Assembly (NCBI RefSeq): GCF_024746815.1
Contig: NZ_CP080528.1
Coordinates: 248,001 to 312,000, forward strand
Length of the DNA stretch: 64,000 bases
DNA from: Mesorhizobium sp. AR07
GTDB taxonomy: Bacteria > Pseudomonadota > Alphaproteobacteria > Rhizobiales > Rhizobiaceae
Direction of reading: 5' to 3'
The translations under genes and the position numbers were made by a program. Shown here piece after piece: positions 37,051-44,951 of the stretch; positions within the stretch are counted from its first letter, which is position 1, and every line of letters starts with the position of its first letter. The notes beneath the pieces were generated by a model that was not told where the DNA came from, did not search any database, and was given only the letters and a program-made list of their open reading frames with translations.

Positions 37051-37722
37051 TCAACGGCCGCCAGAAGTCGTCTCGCTTGTGTCAGCCTCGACATGGCCCC
37101 TCTCGACGTCCGTTAGGATGGCGCAGCCGAGAACCGACCAAAATCGCTTTCCGGGATCCGCGCAATCGCGGTCCGTGAATTCTGACAACGAATGGCCGCT
37201 CCACATCGGATGCAGGTTCACCGACACATTATCGTCTTGCTCCCTGCCTAAACGAGTCTGCCTCTGGGCGAAATCCTCCGATTCCAAATCCGCTGAGCGC
37301 TCTTCCTCGAGGGTGGCGTCGGAGCGCAGGGCTCGAACGAGACTCTCGAATTTGCTAACCCCGCGCCCTGCCTCACGCGCCGTGCCGTACGCCTCCTCAC
37401 GTGCCTGCCGAGCTAAGTCGGTTTGTGCCCTTGCCTGTTCGAGGTGCTGTTGGAGTAGCTGTTCGTGTTGACGCAGCGAGATCATCTTCGCATTCACCTC
37501 GTCAAGATCAATGAGCGCGGCGGCTTCCCCGATCAAAGGGTCGTATAGCGCGGCTTCGCGAGCGGGAAGGTCTTCGCGCCATCTACGAAGGTCCGTCAAG
37601 GCGGTTCCGACAGCCGCGACAGCATTGTCGAGAGTCGTGTGCCTCAGGCGCAGTGCATCTTCGGCGCGGCGGCGCCGCATTTTCTTCAATTCGAGAAGGC
37701 GGTCCACGGGGTTGGGAGTCAT
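37051..37722 (-). CDS. sctO: SctO (YscO-like), T3SS stalk protein
   Basis: SctO is the coiled-coil stalk that links the ATPase ring to the export gate, like FliJ. The frame is Arg/Glu/Ala-rich with long predicted helices: VDRLLELKKMRRRRAEDALR, then SLRQHEQLLQQHLEQARAQT. The start overlaps the sctN stop. At 223 residues it is longer than usual. The last about 60 residues (after REQDDNVSVNLHP) do not look like a coiled coil and may be an altered or read-through tail. Assignment rests on composition, size and position after sctN. Confidence 0.7.
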   Translation of the reverse strand: MTPNPVDRLLELKKMRRRRAEDALRLRHTTLDNAVAAVGTALTDLRRWREDLPAREAALYDPLIGEAAALIDLDEVNAKMISLRQHEQLLQQHLEQARAQTDLARQAREEAYGTAREAGRGVSKFESLVRALRSDATLEEERSADLESEDFAQRQTRLGREQDDNVSVNLHPMWSGHSLSEFTDRDCADPGKRFWSVLGCAILTDVERGHVEADTSETTSGGR

Positions 37723-39086
37723 GCCAGACACGCGGCAAGCTCATCGAGCATTGCGTCGAAGCCGATCTGCTCATTTGTCGACTGTCGCAAGAACCTTCGC
37801 ACCTGGTCTATCTTGGCGATCGCTGCATCGACGAGCGGATCGGCTCCTTTCCTGTACTCGCCAACGCGTACCAACAGTTCCACCTCCTGGTATTTGGCCA
37901 TCAGCTGCCGCAGGCTGCCCGCCAACAATTCATGGTCTGACGACACGATAGCGCTCATGACGCGGCTCACACTGGCCAGAATGTCGATAGCGGGATAGTG
38001 GTTCGACATCGCCAAGGCGCGTGAGAGCACGATATGACCATCGAGGACAGATCGGGTTTCATCGGCCACCGGTTCGGCCATATCATCGCCCTCCACAAGC
38101 ACGGTGTAGAAGGCCGTTATGGATCCAAGGTGGTTGTTCCCAGTGCGTTCCATAAGCCGCGGCAGTGAAGCAAAAACCGATGGCGGGAAACCACGCCGCG
38201 TCGGCGGCTCGCCGGCCGCAAGACCAATTTCCCTCAGTGCACGCGCGAAACGGGTCACCGAATCCATGAGAAGCAGCACACGCTTTCCTTGGTCGCGGTA
38301 CCATTCGGCGATCGTCGTCGCGACGTAGGCCGCCTTGGCTCGCTCCGTTGCGGATCGGTCGGAACTGGCGACGACAAGAACGACTCTCGAACGCGCTTCT
38401 GCGTCGACGCTGTGTTCGATCAACTCCTGCACCTCCCGGCCACGCTCGCCGATTAGAGCTATCACGATCACGTCGACCGCTGCGCCACGCACCAGCATCG
38501 ACATGAGGGTACTCTTGCCCCCGCCCGCAGCGGCAAAGATGCCGATACGCTGTCCCTCGCCGCACGTTAGAAGACCATCAATCGCCCGGATGCCGACAGG
38601 AAGAACGTTGTCGATGATACGCCGGGTTAAGGGATCCGGTGCCTCCCTGTAGACGGGTACCCGGTCTTCCGGAAGCAAAGGCCCATTGGTGGATGTGTCC
38701 AGAGGTCGGCCGAAACCGTCGAGTACGCGGCCGAGCAAGTTCCAGCCGGTTGGTACCATGAGCGGCTTTCCCGTAGGGATCACTTCAGTGAGCGTGGAGA
38801 GGCCCTGCATTTCCCCTAGAGGTGTCAGTATAGCGACGTCGCACTGCACGCCAACCACTTCCGCCGACAGTTCGAAGTTGTTCCCCGGATTGCGAAGAGT
38901 GCAAAGGTCGCCGATGCGGGCGCCCGGCGCCATGGCACGGATAACCGTTCCAACGATCTGGAGGACACGGCCGCGGACGTGCATTGTCGAAGCCTGCGCA
39001 ACTGCTCGTTTTGCGAGCTGGAAGAAACGATCGATGTTCTCGTGCTCGGGGGAAATAGCGTCCGTCGGCTCGGCTGGCTCGGACAT
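37719..39086 (-). CDS. sctN: SctN, T3SS ATPase
   Basis: SctN is the hexameric ATPase at the cytoplasmic face that strips chaperones and unfolds substrates. The 455-residue protein has Walker A (GIFAAAGGGKSTLMSML), the IALIGERGREVQELIEHS block, Walker B (VLLLMDSVTRFARALREIGL) and PPTRRGFPPSVFASLPRLMERTG, all typical of T3SS/flagellar ATPases. The ATG overlaps the sctL stop, so the genes are translationally coupled. All catalytic motifs are intact. Confidence 0.95.
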   Translation of the reverse strand: MSEPAEPTDAISPEHENIDRFFQLAKRAVAQASTMHVRGRVLQIVGTVIRAMAPGARIGDLCTLRNPGNNFELSAEVVGVQCDVAILTPLGEMQGLSTLTEVIPTGKPLMVPTGWNLLGRVLDGFGRPLDTSTNGPLLPEDRVPVYREAPDPLTRRIIDNVLPVGIRAIDGLLTCGEGQRIGIFAAAGGGKSTLMSMLVRGAAVDVIVIALIGERGREVQELIEHSVDAEARSRVVLVVASSDRSATERAKAAYVATTIAEWYRDQGKRVLLLMDSVTRFARALREIGLAAGEPPTRRGFPPSVFASLPRLMERTGNNHLGSITAFYTVLVEGDDMAEPVADETRSVLDGHIVLSRALAMSNHYPAIDILASVSRVMSAIVSSDHELLAGSLRQLMAKYQEVELLVRVGEYRKGADPLVDAAIAKIDQVRRFLRQSTNEQIGFDAMLDELAACLA

Positions 39087-39742
39087 CACCTTGGTGTTCC
39101 GACATCACTATGGTTTGGCTTTGCAGAGTCTAGTAGGGCGCTACGCAGGCCGCTTTCGATCGCCGCAAGCTGGCTCTCGATCGTGGCGTCGACCAGTCCG
39201 GCATCGGTCTCGAGAATGCATCCCGCATCCTTTACGCGCGCGTCGGCGATCAGGTCGACGACGGCGCGCGATGTCGCGGTCGGGAGGATCTCGTCTAACC
39301 GGTTGCGGACCGCCTCTAGGAGCGACGGTGCCACACGTACTCGGACGAGGGAGTTGTGGCCCGCGAATTTCAGACCGCGCATAGCGATCTGCACTGCCGC
39401 CTCCACCGGCTCGATAGTGTCGATGATGCGGCGCGCGATCTGCAGGCCCATGTCGATGATCTGTGCCTCATTCTGCGCCATAATGCGCAGAGAATCCGTG
39501 GCGATCGCGGTCAAACGGGCTTCGATTGCCGCTTGTGCTGCAGCCAGGCCAGCCTCTTTGGCCCTTACCTCGATCGCTCGGGCAGATCCGCGCGCCGCAT
39601 CGATGAGCGCATTAGCTTCGCGCCGTGCCTGTGTAAGCACTTGCTCGGCATCTATCAGTGTCTGTGCGCTCCCGGCCGGCAAGATTCGCCCAGGGCCGAG
39701 GATACCGGCCGATGCAGGTGTCAGCTGAACCAATGCGACCAT
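39086..39742 (-). CDS. sctL: SctL, ATPase regulator/stator of the T3SS
   Basis: SctL (YscL/HrpE type) dimers connect SctN to SctQ pods. The 218-residue protein starts MVALVQLTPASAGILGPG, has an Ala-rich coiled coil (DAEQVLTQARREANALIDAA), then the conserved AQIIDMGLQIARRII and a C-terminal domain VRVRVAPSLLEAVRNRLDEI. It overlaps sctK by 22 bases and sctN by a few bases. Confidence 0.88.
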   Translation of the reverse strand: MVALVQLTPASAGILGPGRILPAGSAQTLIDAEQVLTQARREANALIDAARGSARAIEVRAKEAGLAAAQAAIEARLTAIATDSLRIMAQNEAQIIDMGLQIARRIIDTIEPVEAAVQIAMRGLKFAGHNSLVRVRVAPSLLEAVRNRLDEILPTATSRAVVDLIADARVKDAGCILETDAGLVDATIESQLAAIESGLRSALLDSAKPNHSDVGTPR

Positions 39743-40392
39743 TGGGGCATCCTTTTACGGATCAGGCGCCGCATCGCATAAAATGCGTCCTCGCCAGCAT
39801 TGTCGTCACGACATTTGTCCACCGCCGCCGCCCAGATTGGCGCGGGCCGGCGCAAGCCCAACCGAGTCCGCAGCATTTGCGGAATGTCACCAATCGCAAG
39901 ACCGAACATCGCCGCGCCGCATTGAAGCAAAGCGCTGGGCGCTGACGGAATGTCAGAAACACCGAGCGCCGACATCAGTTCGGCAGTCGGCCGCGGCAGA
40001 AGTGCGGCTTGCGAAGCGAATGCGACGGCTTCTTCACCGAGGTTAGCGCGAGCGGCCACGATTTCGCTCGTCCGAAGAAGTCTTGTAAGGCCGGATGCAC
40101 CCACCCAGGCGCCGGCCAGGCGCATAAGGCGCACGGCGTCTGGAGCCGGGAGGAACGCGAGCCGGCTTCGTCGCGCGGCGCCAGCGAAAATGATTGCGGA
40201 CGGTTCATCCCTTTGGCTACGAAGGAGCCAGCACCCAAGCTTAACACGAGTGAACGGGTCCGTGTGAGCACTATCCAGCGGCATCCATTCGGGCCAACCA
40301 TGCACCATTGTGAAATCGAGATCAGCGGCAGGATCGGCAATGCAGTACATCACGGCCCTCGCCCACGGTGCTTCAAGCCATTCATCCGACAT
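39721..40392 (-). CDS. sctK: SctK (YscK/HrpD-like) cytoplasmic T3SS component
   Basis: SctK is an accessory protein of the sorting platform linking the cytoplasmic pods to the basal body. The start at 40392 (MSDEWLEAPWARAVMYC) is chosen because GGAAGA precedes it and it lies outside sctJ; a longer frame would overlap sctJ by 53 bases. Conserved-looking parts include WPEWMPLDSAHTDPFTRVKL and a C-terminal DAFYAMRRLIRKRMPQWSHW. Length of 223 residues fits. Sequence conservation in this family is low, so the operon position carries weight. Confidence 0.78.
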   Translation of the reverse strand: MSDEWLEAPWARAVMYCIADPAADLDFTMVHGWPEWMPLDSAHTDPFTRVKLGCWLLRSQRDEPSAIIFAGAARRSRLAFLPAPDAVRLMRLAGAWVGASGLTRLLRTSEIVAARANLGEEAVAFASQAALLPRPTAELMSALGVSDIPSAPSALLQCGAAMFGLAIGDIPQMLRTRLGLRRPAPIWAAAVDKCRDDNAGEDAFYAMRRLIRKRMPQWSHWFS

Positions 40393-40453
40393 CGCGTCTG
40401 ATCTTCCGGTGATCACTGCTGAATTGTTCGATACGATTAATCTCACTGAGCCG

Positions 40454-41227
40454 CTATCCAGATGTCTGACGGGGGCGACGCCATAGCAGGAACGCGAGGA
40501 CGCCATTGCCGATTAGCAATACCGCTATGCCGCATACAAGCCCGATCACCAGATGGGGTGGTGCGCTACTATGTTGTGACGTGACAACGGGCGTTCTATC
40601 GACGGAACGCAATGCATTATCCTGGCTTGCCTCTACGAGGACGACGGAGACCCTTTCATAGGATAGGCCTGCCAAGCTGTTTGCGACGAGCTCCTTGATT
40701 TTTGGTACCATCTGATCGACCGTAGTGCCGGGTGTGTAACGGACAAGCACAGCAGCGCTCGAGGGGAAGGACGGTCGTCGATCGTCACTCGCCTCTTCGG
40801 GTGACACCACATGGACCCGGGCATTGAGCACGCCATCGAAGATGGACAGGGTCCGCGACAGCTCCTGTGTGATGCCATAAATGTAACGCACACGCTCTTC
40901 TGTCGGGGATGAGATCATGCCTTCATTCTTGAAAAGACTGCCCATATCGGCGTAGGGGTCGTGAGGCAGTCCGGCGCCGTTCAACACTTCCATGGCAGGG
41001 GGAACATCCCTAATATCTACTGACAACGAGGCAGTGCCGCTGTTGTCTGTCGTTTTTTCGGCATAGATGCCTTGACTCATGAGTAGTGCGAGCATTTCGT
41101 TCGCTTCGTGCGCCGGAAGATCGCGATACAGCTCGAGCTTCGATTCGCAGCTCCCCAGCGTCAACAACAAGAGAAGTGTCGCCAGCCGCTTCAAGACAAA
41201 GTCATGCCATCCATCAGCGTAGATCAT
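40454..41227 (-). CDS. sctJ: SctJ, inner-membrane ring lipoprotein of the T3SS
   Basis: SctJ forms the inner ring of the basal body. The lipobox LLLLLTLGSC marks lipidation. Then come YRDLPAHEANEMLALLMSQG, ERVRYIYGITQELSRTLSIF, VLNARVHVVSPEEASDDR and the second ring-building domain ending VSVVLVEA. A C-terminal membrane segment (LVIGLVCGIAVLLIGNGVLAF) ends in RRPRQ. The ATG at 41227 overlaps the sctI stop (ATGA). Length of 257 residues is normal and no defects are visible. Confidence 0.93.
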   Translation of the reverse strand: MIYADGWHDFVLKRLATLLLLLTLGSCESKLELYRDLPAHEANEMLALLMSQGIYAEKTTDNSGTASLSVDIRDVPPAMEVLNGAGLPHDPYADMGSLFKNEGMISSPTEERVRYIYGITQELSRTLSIFDGVLNARVHVVSPEEASDDRRPSFPSSAAVLVRYTPGTTVDQMVPKIKELVANSLAGLSYERVSVVLVEASQDNALRSVDRTPVVTSQHSSAPPHLVIGLVCGIAVLLIGNGVLAFLLWRRPRQTSG

Positions 41228-41643
41228 TGGTTTCTCAGGAAATTGTCCAGGCTCTGCGTGGCCTTTCCGACCACCTTTGCCAACATGTCGCACTCCAGGG
41301 ACAAAGCTGAGAGCGCGAGCTGTGCGTTCAGCCAGTCGCCTGAGTGGATTTCTTCCATGCCCGCTGTGCTATGAGCGGCTTCCACGGCGTGGGTAAAGCT
41401 GGCGCTTAGCTTCTCCATGCTGCTGAGGATGGCGTCTCCCGGTGTCCGGGCGACGCCAGATCCGCGCGCCACCTCGGTCGACTCATCGATTGCATCGGTC
41501 GCTGACTGGTCGTGGTGTGGCGACAACTCGGATCGATGGAATTCGGCACGAAAGGCGTCAAGGGATTCAGTCGGTAACTCCGATACAAATGCAGCGTCCG
41601 TTGGCAAAACAGACGTCACCGCGAGTGGGCTGATGCTGCTCAC
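41224..41643 (-). CDS. sctI: SctI, inner rod protein of the T3SS
   Basis: SctI joins the needle to the export gate. The C-terminal half carries the family pattern: GDAILSSMEKLSASFTHAVE, NAQLALSALSLECDMLAKVV, then GKATQSLDNFLRNQ. The 139-residue length and location directly before sctJ agree with YscI. A GTG start overlaps the end of the preceding gene. Confidence 0.85.
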   Translation of the reverse strand: MSSISPLAVTSVLPTDAAFVSELPTESLDAFRAEFHRSELSPHHDQSATDAIDESTEVARGSGVARTPGDAILSSMEKLSASFTHAVEAAHSTAGMEEIHSGDWLNAQLALSALSLECDMLAKVVGKATQSLDNFLRNQ

Positions 41644-42065
41644 CAGATGTCCCTCTCTACAGCATGTCCCACCGAGTGCTTGCCAAAAGCGGCGACGAGT
41701 CCATCGACATCAGGATCTCCACCCGGAACCCGTCTGAGTACAGCATCGCGCTCGCTGAGCCGTCCGGCAAGATGGAGAGCCAGCGCCTTGAACGCTAACC
41801 CGTATGCATCATTACTATCCGAAAGCGGACGAAGCTGCTCCAGCGCTGCCTCAATATCCCCTACCGTCAGATCCGCAACGGCGTGAGCGATAACGGACTC
41901 CCTACTGCCCGGCGCAAGAGCGCTAAGTCCTTTCGCAATCCGTCTTGCCCGCACTACGTCGTTCGAGATGCAAGCCAAGAATGCCGCTTCGGCAAGTTTT
42001 CGCCGTAAGCCGCCCCCGATCTCAGTGCTACTCTCGGATGATACAGATGTACACCAAGGAGACAT
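41640..42065 (-). CDS. sctG: SctG-like (YscG) TPR chaperone
   Basis: The 141-residue helical protein shows TPR-like units (AFLACISNDVVRARRIAKGL, AVADLTVGDIEAALEQLRPL, GLAFKALALHLAGRLSERDAV). It heads the operon sctG-I-J-K-L-N-O. In Yersinia and Pseudomonas the equivalent gene encodes YscG/PscG, a TPR chaperone that keeps the needle subunit from polymerising. The needle gene is not seen in this window. Assignment is by fold and position; sequence similarity is weak. Confidence 0.65.
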   Translation of the reverse strand: MSPWCTSVSSESSTEIGGGLRRKLAEAAFLACISNDVVRARRIAKGLSALAPGSRESVIAHAVADLTVGDIEAALEQLRPLSDSNDAYGLAFKALALHLAGRLSERDAVLRRVPGGDPDVDGLVAAFGKHSVGHAVERDIW

Positions 42066-42564
42066 CGTATATCGAACTCCCTTTCTCCGCCGTTTGCGCG
42101 CATTTCCGGTGACTATTCCATCGGGCTACGGACCGTTCTGACCTGCCTGAACCTCTTCATCGCTCCCGAACACGGCTCCTTAACTTACATCCGGGACGGC
42201 CAATCAATACGGTGGCGGCCACTTCGATAAAGGGTTTGCCAACTGGTAAGCACGCATAAGAATCATATTCTTACCGCTTATGTTGTTCCGTACAACTCCA
42301 CGCACAAATACAAATTACATATGCAACCATAGTTTCTTCCTATGGCACTGAACGGGACAGCGTGCTCCTCATCCATCACATTTCTCCGCTGCCATCGCGC
42401 GTTCTTATGTATGCATATTGTTATAATATTGGTCGTTCTGTGAACCTTGAGCTATTGAATACTACTGCTGCATCTATGGTGATCCATCGGTGGGAACTGG
42501 GGCGCAAACGCCATCAAGTCACTGACGGTAAAGTTCTCACCTTGAGCAAGAAGGGAATGAGGGC
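42066..42564. promoter_or_regulatory. AT-rich divergent promoter region of the T3SS operons
   Basis: This 0.5-kb region separates the minus-strand sctG operon from the plus-strand translocator operon. It holds TAAGAAT-CAT-ATTCTTA (42257-42273), nested in GGTAAG/CTTACC and CATAAG/CTTATG arms. It also holds CCATAG (42327-42332) / CTATGG (42340-42345), and a TATAAT hexamer at 42422-42427 without a good -35, which suggests an activator-dependent promoter. A 68-codon frame at 42362-42568 has no recognisable features. No tts box was found here. Confidence 0.55.
42257..42273. promoter_or_regulatory. Perfect 7-bp palindrome, candidate regulator site
   Basis: TAAGAAT and ATTCTTA are separated by CAT, flanked by CATAAG (42255-42260) and CTTATG (42277-42282). 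A similar CATAAC/GTTATG pair lies upstream of the sctW operon at 59692-59715. Confidence 0.5.
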
Positions 42565-43350
42565 GTGACGCCAACATCGACAGAGCATGTCATGTCAGTG
42601 GCCTTGGGGCACTTGTTGAAGAGTTCAGATCGTTTTTCCGCCTCGTCCGTGGATGTGGCGCGTGTTGAGCTTGCCGTCGACGATGTTGGGATCGTTCTTG
42701 AGGCGACAGGCCTACGATCGGCGCGACTAATCAGCAGGATTGCAAAGACACTGCCGGACAATGAAGGGGAGATCCGTGAATTGCTCGGAGAGAACCTGCT
42801 TTACTGTGTTTCCGCCCAGGTGGCGCTCTGTGCTGATGGAGGCGGTGCTCTGCTCCTGTGGGCTGACATTGATAATGTCGATGGCGATCGGACGGTTGTA
42901 AGAGAACAAATGACGTCATTCTGTAATGCGGTTATTTATTGGGATGGAATCTCCCGTCGGCATCGCAGCGTTAAGCAGTCGCTGCTCTCCAGGGATCAAA
43001 ACTTCGCCCGCGACCTCGATGTTCATTGGCGCAATGCCTGCGATCCCGCGGATCAACGTACGGATGGCAAAGATGTCGATAGGACGCTGGAGAGTGCGCG
43101 GCAAACGATCACGCAGGTGGAGAGCTTCTTGAGAGAAGGTCAGGCGCAGTTCGGTCGGCAAGCTGAGCTCTTCGGCGACTATGCCATCACCGACGATGTC
43201 ATTTCCGCGTTCGTTGAGGCTCAAGACGAGGGTTTTCGGCAAGCTTACACATGTGAGCGGCAGGCGGTGCTGAGGGACGTCATGACTCCCATGTCCAATC
43301 ATCTGCCGGTACGTGGGCCGCGCGTCAAGCCCATGCGGCAGAGGGTCTAA
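42565..43350 (+). CDS. CesT-like T3SS chaperone with an unusual C-terminal extension
   Basis: Residues about 1-125 have the pattern of class I secretion chaperones: a first helix (LGHLLKSSDRFSA), strands with VARVELAVDDVGIVLEATG, then LLGENLLYCVSAQVALCADG, GGALLLWADID, and a final helix. After residue about 130 follows a helical, Glu/Gln-rich stretch of the same size (ESARQTITQVESFLREGQAQ) that chaperones lack. It could be a fusion with a second helical domain. A GTG starts the frame; an ATG at 42592 is possible. As first gene of the translocator operon it may serve the tip protein or an effector. Confidence 0.6.
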   Translation: MTPTSTEHVMSVALGHLLKSSDRFSASSVDVARVELAVDDVGIVLEATGLRSARLISRIAKTLPDNEGEIRELLGENLLYCVSAQVALCADGGGALLLWADIDNVDGDRTVVREQMTSFCNAVIYWDGISRRHRSVKQSLLSRDQNFARDLDVHWRNACDPADQRTDGKDVDRTLESARQTITQVESFLREGQAQFGRQAELFGDYAITDDVISAFVEAQDEGFRQAYTCERQAVLRDVMTPMSNHLPVRGPRVKPMRQRV

Positions 43351-43354
43351 GGCG

Positions 43355-43891
43355 GTGACGCAGAAGGTAGAGGAGCCAGTAACGGGCGGTGGCGAAGTGG
43401 ACACTTCTGAGGCTGGACGGCTGGCACGGCTTACGGAAGAGATCATCGGAGGGCGTACGGATTTGGCGGCTGTCATTGGGATCACGGATGACGAACTCGA
43501 TGCGGTCTACGCGCTCGGCCATCGTTTCTATTCCGCCGGTAGATACGGCGAGGCGCTGAGCTTCTTTCGTTTCCTGTGCATACACCGGTACATCGACCCG
43601 AGATTTTGGTTCGGATTCGGTGCTGCCAGTCAAATGTTGGGCGATTCAGCAAATGCCGTGCGTGCCTACGGACTGGCTGCGCTGCTGAACGACGAGGATC
43701 CGCAGATCCCGCTTCGCGCTGCGAAATGTCTCATCAAGCTCGATCAGCCGGCGGCAGCCGTGAGCGCGCTTGAGAGCGTTTTGGCGCTTAGCGGCGGGAA
43801 CCCTGAGCATAGAGCTTTCGCTCAGCACGCGTCGCTGATGCTGCGCCAGCTCAGGCCCGAATCAGCATGTGAAAGAGGCAGCGATGCATAA
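43355..43891 (+). CDS. LcrH/SycD-like TPR chaperone of the translocators
   Basis: This family keeps the two pore-forming translocators apart in the cytoplasm. The 178-residue protein shows the usual three TPR units: AVYALGHRFYSAGRYGEALS, FGFGAASQMLGDSANAVRAY then GLAALLNDEDPQIPLRAAKC, and a C-terminal helix AAAVSALESVLAL. A GTG start five bases after the preceding stop is used. Its 3' end overlaps the start of the YopB-like gene, the arrangement seen in lcrGVH-yopBD. Confidence 0.85.
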   Translation: MTQKVEEPVTGGGEVDTSEAGRLARLTEEIIGGRTDLAAVIGITDDELDAVYALGHRFYSAGRYGEALSFFRFLCIHRYIDPRFWFGFGAASQMLGDSANAVRAYGLAALLNDEDPQIPLRAAKCLIKLDQPAAAVSALESVLALSGGNPEHRAFAQHASLMLRQLRPESACERGSDA

Positions 43892-44903
43892 CGTAAGCAT
43901 GACGGAAGCGATCGGTGGAATGCTACTTAAAGCAGGGGTGCTAACTCAGGTCGACGCTCCCCTCAGCAATTTTTCGGCTGGTTTTAGCAAGTCGGGCGCT
44001 GAACTTGCGCTACCACCGGTCTCTGGCGGCGCTCCGGCGTCGGATGCGGTCCCAACGCTACCCCCACCACGGGCTTTTGATGCGATGGAACTGGCTGCGA
44101 AGTTTCTAGCCCTCAAGATGAAGATGGCCGACGGCCAGGCTGCCGCGGGTATGGAGGATATACGGCACCGGGGTGAACTGCAGAAGCAGCAGAACGAGAA
44201 AATCGCCCGAAACATTATCGACGCGGCGGAGAAGTTGAGGGAAGCGAAGAAGAGTTCGAGCGCCGCGAGGATATTTGGATGGATTGCGGTCGCGCTGTCG
44301 GTGGTAGCGGCGGTGGTCACCGGCGGGATTTTCGCCTTTTCGGCCGCAGCAGTGGCAGTGGCAGTGGGGACCCTGACCGAGACGGGGGTCATCGAAAGGA
44401 TGACGCAGGCCATTGCGAAGAGCCTCATCGAAGACCAGGGGATGGCGGAGGATTGCGCCGTGATTTGGGCCTCTATCATTACGGCTCTCATCATCCTTGC
44501 TCCTTCGGCGGCATGCATGGTGGGTGCCGGTGCCGTGTCTGGTGGGTGGAATGCGGTGACGAGCATTGCCACGAAGATCACAAGCCAGGGCGATAAGCTG
44601 GCGAAGATTGCTAATGTAAGTCAGCGGCTTGCGACAGCGGCTCTGGCGGGCGAAGGTACTGCTTCGGCAGCCGAGTTCTGCGCAGGGCTCGTGAGCGGAA
44701 TCTTCAAGTATCAGGCGACGAACGCCCGGGTGGAGACGCTGGATATCAGGAAATTCCTCGGCAGGCTGGCCCAACTTCAAGAGGACGAAATGGCGCGCAT
44801 CCAGGAATTGGTTGTCGGCATCAAGACCATGACGCAAAGAGTTGTCGATGCCATCGAGGCGCAGTGTCGATCCGCGTCAACCGTCATACGGCATATCGGC
44901 TGA
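43884..44903 (+). CDS. sctE: SctE, YopB-like major translocator
   Basis: The major translocator inserts with SctB into the host membrane to form the pore. The 339-residue protein has no signal peptide and two hydrophobic segments (about residues 137-170, IAVALSVVAAVVTGGIFAFS; about 200-230, SIITALIILAPSAACMVGAG). Between and around them lie helical regions (MEDIRHRGELQKQQNEKIAR). This is the topology of YopB, PopB and BopB. The ATG at 43884 has AGAGG upstream. It overlaps its probable chaperone gene and precedes the YopD-like gene. Confidence 0.82.
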   Translation: MHNVSMTEAIGGMLLKAGVLTQVDAPLSNFSAGFSKSGAELALPPVSGGAPASDAVPTLPPPRAFDAMELAAKFLALKMKMADGQAAAGMEDIRHRGELQKQQNEKIARNIIDAAEKLREAKKSSSAARIFGWIAVALSVVAAVVTGGIFAFSAAAVAVAVGTLTETGVIERMTQAIAKSLIEDQGMAEDCAVIWASIITALIILAPSAACMVGAGAVSGGWNAVTSIATKITSQGDKLAKIANVSQRLATAALAGEGTASAAEFCAGLVSGIFKYQATNARVETLDIRKFLGRLAQLQEDEMARIQELVVGIKTMTQRVVDAIEAQCRSASTVIRHIG

Positions 44904-44951
44904 CGAGCGATAATAGCTGTCCAGACCTACCAGAACGCTAGGAGAGTATGC

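Noticed and set aside
42362..42568. 68-codon frame upstream of the translocator operon as a possible needle subunit (sctF)
   Set aside because: It lacks the helical, polar pattern of needle proteins and contains several hydrophobic and Tyr/Cys-rich stretches; it lies in the AT-rich promoter region.
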